From Niveispirillum lacus (GTDB taxonomy: Bacteria > Pseudomonadota > Alphaproteobacteria > Azospirillales > Azospirillaceae), in the NCBI RefSeq assembly GCF_002251795.1, contig NZ_NOXU01000030.1, positions 310,001 to 374,000 on the forward strand: DNA of 64,000 nucleotides, written 5' to 3'. Each line of letters begins with the position of its first letter. Positions within the stretch are counted from its first letter, which is position 1. Shown one piece after another: positions 23,981 to 33,510 of the stretch. The translations under genes and the position numbers were made by a program. The notes beneath the pieces were generated by a model, which saw only the letters and a list, made by a program, of their open reading frames with translations, made no database searches and was not told the DNA's origin.

Positions 23981-25780
23981 ATGACCATCCCCGCCTTTCT
24001 TGGCGTTGAAAGTTCGCTCACCGGCCGTCGCTGGAAGGCGCGCAATAGCGATGACCGGCTGGCCCTGACGCTGGCGCAGGCGCATGGGTTGCCGGAACTG
24101 GTGGGTCGCCTGCTGGCCGGGCGTGGGGTGGGGGTGGAGGAGGTGGAGCGGTACCTTTCGCCCACCTTGCGCGCCTTTATGCCCGACCCGTCGGTCCTGC
24201 GCGATATGGACATTGCCGCCGACCGGGTGGCCCGCGCCATCCGCGACGGGGAGAAGGTGGCCGTTTTCGGTGATTATGACGTGGATGGCGCCACCTCCAC
24301 GGCCCTGCTGAACCGGTTCTTCCGGGCCGTGGGCCGGGAACTGCGGGTCTATATCCCCGACCGCATTGAAGAAGGGTATGGCCCAAACCTGCCAGCTTTG
24401 TTGAAACTGAAGCAGGAAGGCATCGATCTGGTTATTACCGTCGATTGCGGCGTGACCAGTTTCGACCCGCTGCAGGGGGCGGTGGCCGCCGGGTTGGAGG
24501 TGGTGGTGGTGGACCATCACAAGGCCGAACCGCGTCTGCCGGCCGTGACCGCTGTTGTCAATCCCAACCGTCTTGATGAACCGGCCGGCGGGCCGCTTTC
24601 GACTCTGGCGGCTGTGGGCGTCAGTTTTCTGCTGATCGTGGCGGTCAACCGGGTGCTGCGCGGCAGCGGCTATTACAGCGCTGGCAGAACGGAACCGGAC
24701 CTGATGTCGTGGCTGGATATTGTGGCCCTGGGTACAGTGTGTGACGTGGTGCCGCTGGTCGGGCTGAACCGGGCATTTGTGGCACAGGGTCTGCGTGTCA
24801 TGGGTAAACGGGCCAATATCGGCATTGCGGCTCTGGCCGATGTCGCCGGTGTGAACGAGGTGATGGACGCCTACCATGCCGGATACATTATTGGACCCCG
24901 CGTAAATGCCGGCGGGCGGGTGGGCCGGGCCGATCTGGGCACGCGGCTTTTGTCGACGGAGTCGACGGCAGAAGCAGCCGACCTGGCCAAGGAGCTGCAC
25001 GCCTTCAATGCCGCACGCCGTGCGATCGAGGCAGCCGTGCTGGAAGAGGCCATCGCCAGCACCGAAGCCAGCGTGGACGAGAGCCCTGAACTTGTCTTGG
25101 CTGTGGGGGAAGGCTGGCATCCCGGCGTCATCGGCATTGTCGCCTCACGGCTGAAGGACCGGTATAACCGCCCGGCTTGCGTGGTGGCCCTGGACGGCCT
25201 GTTGGGCAAAGCATCGGGCCGTTCCGTGCGTGGCGTCGACCTGGGCTCCGCCATCATCGCGGCGCGGCAGGCTGGATTGCTGGTGGCGGGCGGCGGCCAT
25301 GCTATGGCGGCCGGCTTCACCGTGGCGCGGGAAAAGATCGACGATCTGCGCACTTTCCTGCGGGATCGCATCGCCCGGCAGTTGGAAGATGCCGGCCCGC
25401 TAGTCCCCTCCCTTTCCTTGGACGGGGCCTTGTCGGTTCGGGCTGCCAGCACCGATCTGCTGCGGCATCTGGAAAGGCTTGCTCCCTATGGTACGGGTAA
25501 CTCCGAACCCCGCTTCGCCGTGGCTGATGCCCGCATTGTCAAGGCTGATCTGGTTGGGGCTGAAGGTAAGCATGTGCGCTGCATCCTGACCGGCAGCGAC
25601 GGCAGTCGTTTGAAATCAATCGCCTTCCGCGCCATGGACAGTGATCTGGGCCCGGCCTTGCTGCAAAGCGGCGGACGGCCGATGCATCTGGCAGGGACCT
25701 TGCGGCCTGACCGCTGGAATGGAAATGACGGCGTACAGTTGTTAATTGACGATGGCGCTATTTCCGGCAACGCTGGATAA
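23981..25780 (+). CDS. recJ: Single-stranded-DNA-specific exonuclease RecJ
   Basis: A 599-residue 5'-3' exonuclease of the DHH family acting in recombination and mismatch repair. Motif I is VFGDYDVDGATSTALL (about residue 95), the DHH box is VVVDHHKAE, and the DHHA1 region has ADLGTRLLSTES and GGGHAMAAGFTVAREKIDDL. The C-terminal OB-like segment (KHVRCILTGSDGSRLKSIAFR) is present. The length is typical. It stands as its own unit after the glpX terminator, on the same strand as an unrecognised gene at 25955. Confidence 0.96.
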   Translation: MTIPAFLGVESSLTGRRWKARNSDDRLALTLAQAHGLPELVGRLLAGRGVGVEEVERYLSPTLRAFMPDPSVLRDMDIAADRVARAIRDGEKVAVFGDYDVDGATSTALLNRFFRAVGRELRVYIPDRIEEGYGPNLPALLKLKQEGIDLVITVDCGVTSFDPLQGAVAAGLEVVVVDHHKAEPRLPAVTAVVNPNRLDEPAGGPLSTLAAVGVSFLLIVAVNRVLRGSGYYSAGRTEPDLMSWLDIVALGTVCDVVPLVGLNRAFVAQGLRVMGKRANIGIAALADVAGVNEVMDAYHAGYIIGPRVNAGGRVGRADLGTRLLSTESTAEAADLAKELHAFNAARRAIEAAVLEEAIASTEASVDESPELVLAVGEGWHPGVIGIVASRLKDRYNRPACVVALDGLLGKASGRSVRGVDLGSAIIAARQAGLLVAGGGHAMAAGFTVAREKIDDLRTFLRDRIARQLEDAGPLVPSLSLDGALSVRAASTDLLRHLERLAPYGTGNSEPRFAVADARIVKADLVGAEGKHVRCILTGSDGSRLKSIAFRAMDSDLGPALLQSGGRPMHLAGTLRPDRWNGNDGVQLLIDDGAISGNAG

Positions 25781-25954
25781 AGGAAACCTGAGTCTTTATT
25801 CATTAATTCGCCGTGCGCCTTTAACAAACTATTGCCAAATCGTTAAAGACAGCAATCGCGGCATGGCATATAGTCACCCATCGCCCAGTTGCCGCTTGCA
25901 TTATCACTGCCGGGGCAGGGCGGTTGCGTTGATTTTGTGCGGGGCGTTGGTGTC

Positions 25955-27481
25955 ATGAATGTACGCGCGGCGGGCATGCCGGCCGATCGGTCGGATACAG
26001 GCAAGGTGAAGGAAAACACGGTCTCACCGCCTGAACCCGCTACCACTATTTCCAAGCTGCAGGCCCATTTTGAGCAGTTGGACGAAAGTTCGTTGCTGCG
26101 GGTGGCGCGGGCGGTCGAATTGGCCCGTGCTGCGGAACGACGCGATCCGACTGATGAACAGATTCTGGAAACCTTGCGCCCCCGCCTGCGTGCATTGCGC
26201 CCCCATCGTGTTCCCACCTTTCAGCGGTCGATCTGCACGGCGTTGGAGATTTTCCTTTATGAAGGCGACCTGCATGAAGAAAAGCGCAAGGGAGCCCTGG
26301 CGCGCCAGGTCCTGAACCCGTGGTGGCGGGTGCTGATGGCCTCGCCCTACCGTGCCACGCTGGCCGGGCTGGAGGGGGAATATGGCAAGGCTGTGCGTGA
26401 ACAGCGTTGGACCGATCTTCCCGCCATTGCCGAACGCGGTATCCAGGCTGCGGCCTCCGCGACGGAGTCGCTGCTGGCAGAGGCGCTTAAATCCTACGGC
26501 CGGCGCGGTGAGTTATCCGCCATGCTGGGGGGCGACCGGGCGCTGGAAGATATGAAGGAAATCGGGGTGCTGCTGGGGCTGCATGCCCAGTTGACACCTG
26601 CCCTGGACCGGGTGCGCCGGATGGCCGGGGTGGAGGGATCGGGTCGTATTTTTGATTTCACCCCCAATGCCGTTGTGGCGGCGCGCACCGCCTACATGAA
26701 TGTCCATGACCGGGGCGCCGACCTGGTCGAGTATTTCTTTTTCGGCCTGATGACGATGCTGGTCCAGCCCTTCCAGGCGCTGCGACTGGTTCGTATGCTG
26801 TCGCAGGACATGAGCCATGTTTCCGGCAACCATCCAGCCCGGCTGATCCCGGCCCGGTTGTTTTCTGACCTGACGCGGACTTTGTCGGAGATCGGGCGCG
26901 CTTCTGGCGGGCCGGTGATGGCGCGGCGTGTCTGGCTGCTGACCTGTGCCCGGCTTGTGTCGGACGCACAGCTCATGATCAAGGGGCTGGCAGACGAGGT
27001 TCAGGTGGAACCGAATCCCGAGTGGCAGAAGCTGTTGGCCGAAGCACGCGGACGGGTGATGCAGGCGGTCGACACCTTCATTCTGGCGGCACTGCAAGAT
27101 TGTGTTGTGGTGCTGCCGGTGAAGCAGTTGCAGGAAAAGAAGGGCTCCGAAGTGCGTTTGGAACCCGACATGGCCCATATCCCGACGGAGGAGGAGGTGG
27201 GCATTGCGCAGGCCGCCACCGTGCTGTTCACGGCAGTGAAAAAGCTGATGGAACAGGAAGGTCAGGACCGGTTGATGCGGTCGAAGGAGGGTGATCTGGA
27301 GCAACGGCTGGAAATTGGTATCAATTTCCGGGTCGAATATCTGCGCGCCCGACCCAAGCATGCCGTGGCCATTGCCCATCTGCGGGGGGTCCAGAAGGTG
27401 CTGAAGGGCCTGCCGTCGCTGAACATCATCCGCGATTTGGAATATCGTGTCGAACGCACCCTTGACCGGTATAAGAATTGA
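25955..27481 (+). CDS. Unrecognised 508-residue protein, largely helical
   Basis: I do not recognise a family. The frame is long, has normal codon bias and no internal stop, so it is a real gene. The first ~35 residues look disordered; the rest is mostly alpha-helical with many Arg/Leu/Ala and no signal peptide or clear membrane span. Landmarks are FQRSICTALEIFLYEGDLHEE, LNPWWRVLMASPYRATLAGLEG, VEYFFFGLMTMLVQPFQALR and a C-terminal LEIGINFRVEYLRARPKHAV. The start MNVRAAGMPADRS was chosen; a GTG-rich upstream region and a later ATG at 25976 are alternatives. It is 175 bp after recJ and followed by tRNA-Glu. Likely cytoplasmic; function unknown. Confidence 0.75.
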   Translation: MNVRAAGMPADRSDTGKVKENTVSPPEPATTISKLQAHFEQLDESSLLRVARAVELARAAERRDPTDEQILETLRPRLRALRPHRVPTFQRSICTALEIFLYEGDLHEEKRKGALARQVLNPWWRVLMASPYRATLAGLEGEYGKAVREQRWTDLPAIAERGIQAAASATESLLAEALKSYGRRGELSAMLGGDRALEDMKEIGVLLGLHAQLTPALDRVRRMAGVEGSGRIFDFTPNAVVAARTAYMNVHDRGADLVEYFFFGLMTMLVQPFQALRLVRMLSQDMSHVSGNHPARLIPARLFSDLTRTLSEIGRASGGPVMARRVWLLTCARLVSDAQLMIKGLADEVQVEPNPEWQKLLAEARGRVMQAVDTFILAALQDCVVVLPVKQLQEKKGSEVRLEPDMAHIPTEEEVGIAQAATVLFTAVKKLMEQEGQDRLMRSKEGDLEQRLEIGINFRVEYLRARPKHAVAIAHLRGVQKVLKGLPSLNIIRDLEYRVERTLDRYKN

Positions 27482-27576
27482 TCGAAGTTGGCTCTGGCAT
27501 GGGCGATATGCACGAAACTGAAAAAAAGTGCTTGAACAGCCCGGCTGGTCCGGCTAATTAACCGCCCACCGACGAC

Positions 27577-27652
27577 GTCCCCATCGTCTAGAGGCCTAGG
27601 ACACCAGCCTTTCACGTTGGTAACACGGGTTCGAATCCCGTTGGGGACGCCA
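27577..27652 (+). tRNA. tRNA-Glu (TTC anticodon)
   Basis: A 76-nt gene with encoded CCA. The acceptor stem GTCCCCA pairs with TGGGGAC; the T arm has GGGTTCGAATCCC; the anticodon loop CTTTCAC places TTC at the anticodon. The D arm CGTCTAGAGGCCTAGG is typical of bacterial tRNA-Glu. Confidence 0.97.
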
Positions 27653-27725
27653 CCTTCCAAGAAACGAATTCTTGGGTGCCGGTGGCGGTGCCGGATGGAG
27701 ACTTGAAAACCATTTGGCGGAAACG

Positions 27726-27760
27726 GAAAAAGCCCCGTGCCATAAGGCCGGGGCTTTTTC
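27726..27760 (+). terminator. Rho-independent terminator downstream of tRNA-Glu
   Basis: Stem GAAAAAGCCCC (27726-27736) with GGGGCTTTTTC (27750-27760), 13-nt loop that can itself pair partly, and a T-run inside the right arm. It would end the tRNA transcript. Confidence 0.85.
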
Positions 27761-27801
27761 GTTGCTAGACCTGCATTAGCATTCTCAACAAGGGATTGAT
27801 C

Positions 27802-28029
27802 ATGCGTTCGATGGAAGGACAGCGCAGCGACAACCGGCCTCTGAAGCGCAGTGATGACGAAAAGCGCCGGGCCCTGTTGCAGCTGGAAGCGGCCTATGCC
27901 GCGCTCGGTCCGAAGCCGACGCCGGGCCTCAAGGAAACCATGGCAGAGCGTATCCGGGCGCTGAAGGCTGAAATCGCCGAGGGTGCGAGCAAGCCGCCAC
28001 GCCGCGAGCGGGATCGTGACCGGGGTTGA
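27802..28029 (+). CDS. Small charged protein, unrecognised (75 residues)
   Basis: A 75-residue cytoplasmic protein with many Arg, Lys and Glu, ending RERDRDRG. The middle (DDEKRRALLQLEAAYAALGP, then LKETMAERIRALKAEIAEG) reads as two amphipathic helices. The ATG at 27802 follows AAGGG by 7 nt. It is framed by two terminators (27726-27760 before, 28082-28120 after), so it is its own transcription unit. No family recognised; the helix pair and basic tail would suit an RNA- or protein-binding helper, but that is only inference. Confidence 0.7.
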   Translation: MRSMEGQRSDNRPLKRSDDEKRRALLQLEAAYAALGPKPTPGLKETMAERIRALKAEIAEGASKPPRRERDRDRG

Positions 28030-28081
28030 ACAACCATTGCCGTCAAGCCGCCCCGGTGGCGTCGGCGGTTGAAGAAAATCA

Positions 28082-28120
28082 AAAAAGGCGGGTGCCGTGC
28101 GATGCGGCTCCCGCCTTTTT
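28082..28120 (+). terminator. Rho-independent terminator after the small charged gene
   Basis: Stem AAAAAGGCGGG (28082-28092) with CCCGCCTTTTT (28110-28120) around a loop that holds further pairing; T5 at the end. Confidence 0.88.
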
Positions 28121-28218
28121 CGTATCACGGCATAAAACACCGCCATCACAACGGTAAGGGTCTTGCGCATGCCGCGATCAGGTCCCATTCTCCACAGTCT
28201 GTCATCAAAGGCCGGGCC

Positions 28219-28650
28219 ATGTGCCATATCGCATCATTCTGGACGGGGTTGCTGAAGGCCGGCGCGGTTGCGCTGGTTCTGACTCTGTTCGGCTTTGCGA
28301 CGGCATCGGCGCATGAGGGTCATCACGATCATCATGCGTCGACGGTCCCTGCGGCTGCGCATCAGGTTCTGGCCGTGTCGGGCGACTGTCATGAGCAAGG
28401 GGGCGCGCAGCCCGTGTCTGCATCCCATGACCATGCGCACAAACATGGCCAGGGCATGGGTGATGATTGCTGCAAGGATGCCTGTACCTGTGGCTGTGCG
28501 GCCACCTGTGCCGCCCACATCACCGCGGGTTTGCCGGTGGTGACGACCCTGATGCATCCGGTGCCGGCGGGCCTGCTGCTGCCGGGTCGGGCCCTTGACC
28601 CGGCGGGCTGGGCGACACCGCCCGAACCACGTCCACCACTGTCCATCTGA
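28219..28650 (+). CDS. His/Cys-rich periplasmic protein, head of the metal-efflux operon
   Basis: A 143-residue protein with a signal peptide (LLKAGAVALVLTLFGFATASA, cleavage before HEGHHDHH). The mature part has histidine clusters (HEGHHDHH, SHDHAHKHGQ) and a cysteine cluster (DDCCKDACTCGCAATC), so periplasmic metal binding is likely. No named family is recognised. The start MCHIASFW at 28219 was chosen because it places the signal peptide at the N-terminus; the frame is open 50 codons upstream. It lies 69 bp before the RND adaptor gene. It may buffer or present metal to the pump, or sense it. Confidence 0.72.
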   Translation: MCHIASFWTGLLKAGAVALVLTLFGFATASAHEGHHDHHASTVPAAAHQVLAVSGDCHEQGGAQPVSASHDHAHKHGQGMGDDCCKDACTCGCAATCAAHITAGLPVVTTLMHPVPAGLLLPGRALDPAGWATPPEPRPPLSI

Positions 28651-28719
28651 AACGCCCACAGCATCGGCGCGCCTTGCCGCCGCTGATGCCCGTTTTGCGT
28701 TGTCAGATGGAATCCCCCC

Positions 28720-30360
28720 ATGAAAAGACTGTCGCGCCATTTGCTGGCGGTGGCTTTGTTTCTCGTCCCGGTCCTGCCCACACTTGCCCATGAAGGGCAT
28801 GATCATGGCGCCGCCGATCCGGTTGTTTCCACCCCATCGCCCGCTGCGATACCAACCTTGGAGGCAGATGGCGGGGAAGTGCAGCTTGTCGCCCTGACCC
28901 AGGGCGGGACCATCACCCTGTTCATCGACCGGCTTACCGACAACAGTCCGGTGACTGGGGCTGCCGTGACGCTCTCGGTCAATGGTGGCAAGCCGGTGCC
29001 GGTGCCGGCGGCATCGGACGGCACCTACCGACTGTCAGCGCCCTGGGCGGTACCGGGCGACCATGCCCTCAATTTCACCGTGTCCGGCGACGGGGTGGCT
29101 GACCTGCTGGTCGGAACCCTGACGGTGCCGGCGGCCAATGCCATGGGGGGCGCGGCGACAGGATGGGGTCCGGTGTTGTGGACCGTCGGTGCGCTGCTGG
29201 TGGGCATGGGACTGGGGGCGGCCTTGCTGTCGCTGCGCATGCGTCGGGCGCTCCCGGTCTTGCTGCTGATGGCGGCGCTGACCCTTCCTGCCGATCCTGT
29301 GCGGGCGCATGAAGGCCATGATCATGGCGCACCGGCACCAGAGCCGGTGGCAGGCAATACCCCCCGACGCCTGCCCGATGGCGCCCTTTTTGTACCCAAG
29401 GCCACGCAGCGCCTGCTGTCCATCCGGACCCAGGAGCTGGTCAGCGCTGAACTGTCACCCACGACCACGCTGACAGGCCGGGTGATCCATGATCCCAACC
29501 GGTCCGGCCGGGTGCAGGCACCACAGTCTGGTCGCCTGATGCCGCCCGATGGCGGCTTTCCCCTACCGGGCACACCTGTAAAAGCGGGGCAGGTGCTGGG
29601 CTATGTTGAACTGGTACTGCGTGCCGAGGATGGCAGCGGCATCTCCCAGCAACTGGCCGCGCTGGATAAAGATATCCGGCTGGCCCAACAACAGTGGAAC
29701 CGGCTGTCAAGCCTGAAAGGGGCCGTGGCCCAGGCGGAGATTGACGATGCCCGTGCCACCCTGGATGGGTTGCTGCGCGAGCGGGAGGCGATGGCCCGTG
29801 CGGTGGCCAAGCGCGTGCCCCTGACATCGCCCATCGACGGGGTGATCAGCAGCAGCAATGCCGTTCCCGGCCTGATGATCGAGGATCGCGATATCACCCT
29901 CGTCTTCGAGGTGGCGGAGCCGGGGGCGGTGATGGTGGAGGCACTGTCCTTTGACGGGCCGCTGCCGGAAGGGGCAGCCGTAACGGCAAGGGTTGGGGAT
30001 AAGGCGGTAACCCTCGTCATGGCGGGACAGGGGGTTGCCCCGGTACCGGGGGCGACCCGTCTGCTGCTGCGGGCCGGCCCTGCCGGTTGGGGAGGCACGG
30101 TCCCGACAGTGGGCACCCTGCTGACCCTGTCGCGCCCTGCGGGGCCGGCGGTGGTGGGCCTGCTGGTCCCGCGCGATGCGCTCATCCGGGGCTCGGACGG
30201 GCTGCCTGCTCTGCTGGTGCATGAGACAGCCCAGCGCTTTGTCCCGCGCACGGTGCGGGTGGAACCGGCGGGAGCCGATGCCGTCCGTGTACTGGCGGGT
30301 GTTGATGCCGGTGTTCGTGTGGTGGTGCGCAGTGCCAATCTTCTTAACCAGATCCGATAG
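28720..30360 (+). CDS. RND efflux periplasmic adaptor with N-terminal FixH-like extension
   Basis: A 546-residue membrane fusion protein. Residues 1-25 form a signal followed by HEGHDHG. A beta-sandwich stretch (VQLVALTQGGTITLFIDRLTDNSPVTGAAVTL) resembles FixH/YtkA-type domains. Then come a transmembrane helix (about 150-170), a second signal-like helix ending in VRAHEGHDHG, and the adaptor proper with lipoyl halves (GRVQAPQSGRLMPPDGG and VPLTSPIDGVISSSNAVPG) around a helical hairpin. It links the inner-membrane pump at 30370 to an outer-membrane channel that is not encoded here. Two copies of HEGHDHG imply a metal substrate. The second HEGHDHG suggests two ancestral genes were fused. Confidence 0.85.
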   Translation: MKRLSRHLLAVALFLVPVLPTLAHEGHDHGAADPVVSTPSPAAIPTLEADGGEVQLVALTQGGTITLFIDRLTDNSPVTGAAVTLSVNGGKPVPVPAASDGTYRLSAPWAVPGDHALNFTVSGDGVADLLVGTLTVPAANAMGGAATGWGPVLWTVGALLVGMGLGAALLSLRMRRALPVLLLMAALTLPADPVRAHEGHDHGAPAPEPVAGNTPRRLPDGALFVPKATQRLLSIRTQELVSAELSPTTTLTGRVIHDPNRSGRVQAPQSGRLMPPDGGFPLPGTPVKAGQVLGYVELVLRAEDGSGISQQLAALDKDIRLAQQQWNRLSSLKGAVAQAEIDDARATLDGLLREREAMARAVAKRVPLTSPIDGVISSSNAVPGLMIEDRDITLVFEVAEPGAVMVEALSFDGPLPEGAAVTARVGDKAVTLVMAGQGVAPVPGATRLLLRAGPAGWGGTVPTVGTLLTLSRPAGPAVVGLLVPRDALIRGSDGLPALLVHETAQRFVPRTVRVEPAGADAVRVLAGVDAGVRVVVRSANLLNQIR

Positions 30361-30369
30361 GGGGCGGCC

Positions 30370-33300
30370 ATGTTTACGGCAATCGTCTCCAGTTCTCTGC
30401 ACAATCGCCTGATGGTGCTGGTGGCATCCCTGCTGCTGACACTGTATGGCGCCTTCACCCTGGGCCATCTGTCGGTGGATGTGTTCCCTGACCTGAACCG
30501 GCCCACCATCACCTTGATGACCGAAAGCCCCGGCATGGCCCCCGAAGAGGTGGAAAGGCTGGTCAGCTTTCCCATCGAAACCACCATGAACGGCATGCCG
30601 GGGGTGGAACGTGTCCGTTCCACCTCCTCTGCCGGCCTGTCGGTGGTAACGGTGGAATTCGGTTGGGGCACCGAGATTTATCGTAACCGGCAGCAGGTTA
30701 CCGAACGTCTTTCGCTGCTGACGGGGCAGTTGCCGCCGGGGGTCGTACCGCAGATGGGCCCCATCTCCTCCATCATGGGCGAGATCATGCTGGTGGCTTT
30801 GACCCCGGCGGATGGGGCCACCATCGACCCGATGCGCCTGCGCGATGTCGGCGACTGGACCCTGCGGCCTCGCATCCTGTCTATTCCCGGTGTATCGCAG
30901 GTCATCCCCATTGGGGGGGAGGTGCGGCAGTTCCGGGTGGCGCCCGACACGGGCCGTATGGCCCTGCTGGGCGTAACCCTGGAGCAGGTGCGCGCCGCGT
31001 TGACGGATTACGGCGCCAATGTCGGCGGCGGCATCGTGGAACGGCAAGGGGAGGAACTGCTGGTGCGCGGCATTGGCCGCACCAGTCGCCTGGACGATCT
31101 GCGTAAGCTGCCCGTTGCCACCCTGGATGGCGGGGTCATCACGCTGGGTGATGTGGCTGCTGTCGATCATGCCGCCCGTCCGCGCCGGGGTGATGCCGGT
31201 CTGAATGCCGCCACGGCGGTTCTGGTCTCGGTCCAAAAACAGCCGGATGCGGATACGCTGACCGTTACCCGTGCCGTGGAACAGGCCCTGATCGAACTGA
31301 CAGGCGGCTTGCCCCAGGGCGTGGCCGCACCCGTTGTGGTCTTCCGTCAGGCGGATTTCATCAAGAACAGCGTCAAGAATGTTGAACGTGTGCTGGTGGA
31401 AGCTGGCATCGTCGTGGCTGTTATCCTGTTCCTGTTCCTTGGCAATGTCCGCACCACCATCATCAGCCTGACGGCCATTCCCATCTCTATCCTGGTGGCG
31501 GTTCTGGTGTTCAAGGCGATGGGCCTGACCATCAACACCATGACCATGGGCGGGCTTGCCATCGCCATCGGTGAACTGGTTGATGATGCCGTGGTGGATG
31601 TGGAGAACATCTTCCGACGCCTGCGCGAAAACGCCCGGCGCCCGCAACCGCTGCCCGTGCTGTCCATCGTGCTGTCGGCCAGTACGGAGGTACGGTCGGG
31701 TATTGTCTATGCCACGGCCATCATTGTGTTGGTCTTTGTGCCGCTGTTCGCGCTGTCAGGCATTGAGGGGCGGTTGTTCGCGCCACTGGGCATCGCCTAT
31801 ATCGTCTCGATCCTGGCCAGCCTGATCACGGCCATCACCGTCACCCCGGTGCTCTGCTATTTCCTGCTGCCCAAACTGGCGAACACCACCCATCATGATG
31901 GGTGGCTGGTCGCCAGGCTGAAGGCCGTCAATGACAGGCTGCTGGACTGGGCCTTTGCCCACCGGCCATTGGTGTTCGCCTCGGTCGTGGCAGCGGTGCT
32001 GGCCTCTGCGGCCGCCGTTCCGTTCCTGCCGCGCGCATTTTTGCCTGACTTTAATGAAGGCACGGTGACCATCACCCTGGCCCTCAATCCCGGCATCTCG
32101 CTGGACCAGTCCGCCACGGTCGGTCGCATGGCGGAGACCTTGATCCTTCAGGTTCCCGAAGTGACCAGCATTGCCCGCCGCACGGGCCGTGCTGAACTGG
32201 ACGAGCATGCGATGGGCGTCCATATGTCGGAGATGGAGGCCCATCTGAAGCCCTCCGATCGGTCCAAGGCCGAGATCCTGACGGATATCCGGGCCCGGCT
32301 TTCGGCCCTGCCAGCCAGTGTCAATCTGGGCCAGCCCATATCCCACCGCCTGGATCACATGCTATCCGGCGTGCGCGCCCAGTTGGCCGTGAAGCTCTAT
32401 GGCGATGACATGGTCGCGCTGCGCGCCCTGGCCGGCGGGTTGCAGCAAAAACTGTCCAGCATTCCCGGTCTGGTCGATTTGCAGATCGAAAAGCAGGTGT
32501 TGATTCCGCAACTGCGCGTCGATGTCGATCCCGACCGGGCGCGGGCCCATGGTATCACCCCGTACGCCGTTCTGGCGGCTGTGCAGAGCCTGTCCAACGG
32601 GGAGGTGGTGACGGAGATCATCGAGGGCGATCGTCGGCACGATCTTGTCCTGCGTCTGAAGGATGAGGCGCGGGATACGGCGACACTGGGCCGCGTGCTG
32701 ATTGATACGCCAGTCGGACCGGTGCCCCTGTCACACCTGGCCAATGTCAGTGAAGGCGACGGCCCCAACGAAGTGATGCGCGAGAATGGACAGCGGCGTC
32801 TGGCCCTTCTGGCCAATGGCGATGGCAAGCGCGACATGGCGGCCATCGTGGCCGATATTCGCGCGGTGCTGGATGCGACGCCGATGCCTGCCGGCACCCA
32901 TGCCAGCCTGGAAGGCACCTTCCAGGCACAAGAACAGGCGGCCCGCACCATTGCCGCCCTGTCGGCCGTGTCCTTCACCCTGATTTTCCTGGTGCTGTAC
33001 AGCCGCTACCGCGCCGCCGTGCCGGTGCTGATCATCATGGGCACGGTGCCGATGGCCCTGGTTGGCTCGGTCGTGGCGTTGTGGTTGGCGGGGTTGCCGC
33101 TGTCGGTGGCCAGTATGGTTGGGTTTATCACCCTGGCTGGCATTTCCACGCGCAACGGTATCCTGAAAATCAGCCATTACATCAATCTCTGCCGGATCGA
33201 GGGCGAGGTCTTCGGCCCTGCCATGATCCGGCGTGGCAGTCGGGAACGGTTGGTGCCCGTGCTGATGACCGCCTTGTCGGCGGGTCTGGCCCTGATCCCG

Positions 33301-33498
33301 CTGCTGGTCGGCGCCGACGCGCCGGGTAAGGAGATCCTGCACCCGGTTGCCGTCACCATCTTCGGCGGATTGATCAGCGCCACCCTGCTGGACACGGTCG
33401 TCACCCCGCTTTTGTTCGCCCGCTATGGCGGTCCGGCCGTTGACCGGCTCTTGACCACCGCTCCCACCATACCCGGCCAGGTGGCCGAAACATTTTAA
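30370..33498 (+). CDS. Heavy-metal-type RND efflux pump (CusA/CzcA family)
   Basis: An inner-membrane proton-driven pump of 1042 residues. The family N-terminus (LMVLVASLLLTLYGAFTLGHLSVDVFPDLNRP), the TM4 charge cluster GELVDDAVVDVENIFRRLREN and the second membrane bundle (GFITLAGISTRNGILKISHYINL) are all clear, with two large periplasmic loops. It pumps a periplasmic or cytoplasmic cation outward with the adaptor 9 bp upstream. Neighbouring His-rich proteins suggest a metal; copper, silver, zinc, cobalt and nickel cannot be told apart by eye. No outer-membrane factor gene is adjacent. Confidence 0.92.
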   Translation: MFTAIVSSSLHNRLMVLVASLLLTLYGAFTLGHLSVDVFPDLNRPTITLMTESPGMAPEEVERLVSFPIETTMNGMPGVERVRSTSSAGLSVVTVEFGWGTEIYRNRQQVTERLSLLTGQLPPGVVPQMGPISSIMGEIMLVALTPADGATIDPMRLRDVGDWTLRPRILSIPGVSQVIPIGGEVRQFRVAPDTGRMALLGVTLEQVRAALTDYGANVGGGIVERQGEELLVRGIGRTSRLDDLRKLPVATLDGGVITLGDVAAVDHAARPRRGDAGLNAATAVLVSVQKQPDADTLTVTRAVEQALIELTGGLPQGVAAPVVVFRQADFIKNSVKNVERVLVEAGIVVAVILFLFLGNVRTTIISLTAIPISILVAVLVFKAMGLTINTMTMGGLAIAIGELVDDAVVDVENIFRRLRENARRPQPLPVLSIVLSASTEVRSGIVYATAIIVLVFVPLFALSGIEGRLFAPLGIAYIVSILASLITAITVTPVLCYFLLPKLANTTHHDGWLVARLKAVNDRLLDWAFAHRPLVFASVVAAVLASAAAVPFLPRAFLPDFNEGTVTITLALNPGISLDQSATVGRMAETLILQVPEVTSIARRTGRAELDEHAMGVHMSEMEAHLKPSDRSKAEILTDIRARLSALPASVNLGQPISHRLDHMLSGVRAQLAVKLYGDDMVALRALAGGLQQKLSSIPGLVDLQIEKQVLIPQLRVDVDPDRARAHGITPYAVLAAVQSLSNGEVVTEIIEGDRRHDLVLRLKDEARDTATLGRVLIDTPVGPVPLSHLANVSEGDGPNEVMRENGQRRLALLANGDGKRDMAAIVADIRAVLDATPMPAGTHASLEGTFQAQEQAARTIAALSAVSFTLIFLVLYSRYRAAVPVLIIMGTVPMALVGSVVALWLAGLPLSVASMVGFITLAGISTRNGILKISHYINLCRIEGEVFGPAMIRRGSRERLVPVLMTALSAGLALIPLLVGADAPGKEILHPVAVTIFGGLISATLLDTVVTPLLFARYGGPAVDRLLTTAPTIPGQVAETF

Positions 33499-33510
33499 GG
33501 AGAGACCATC

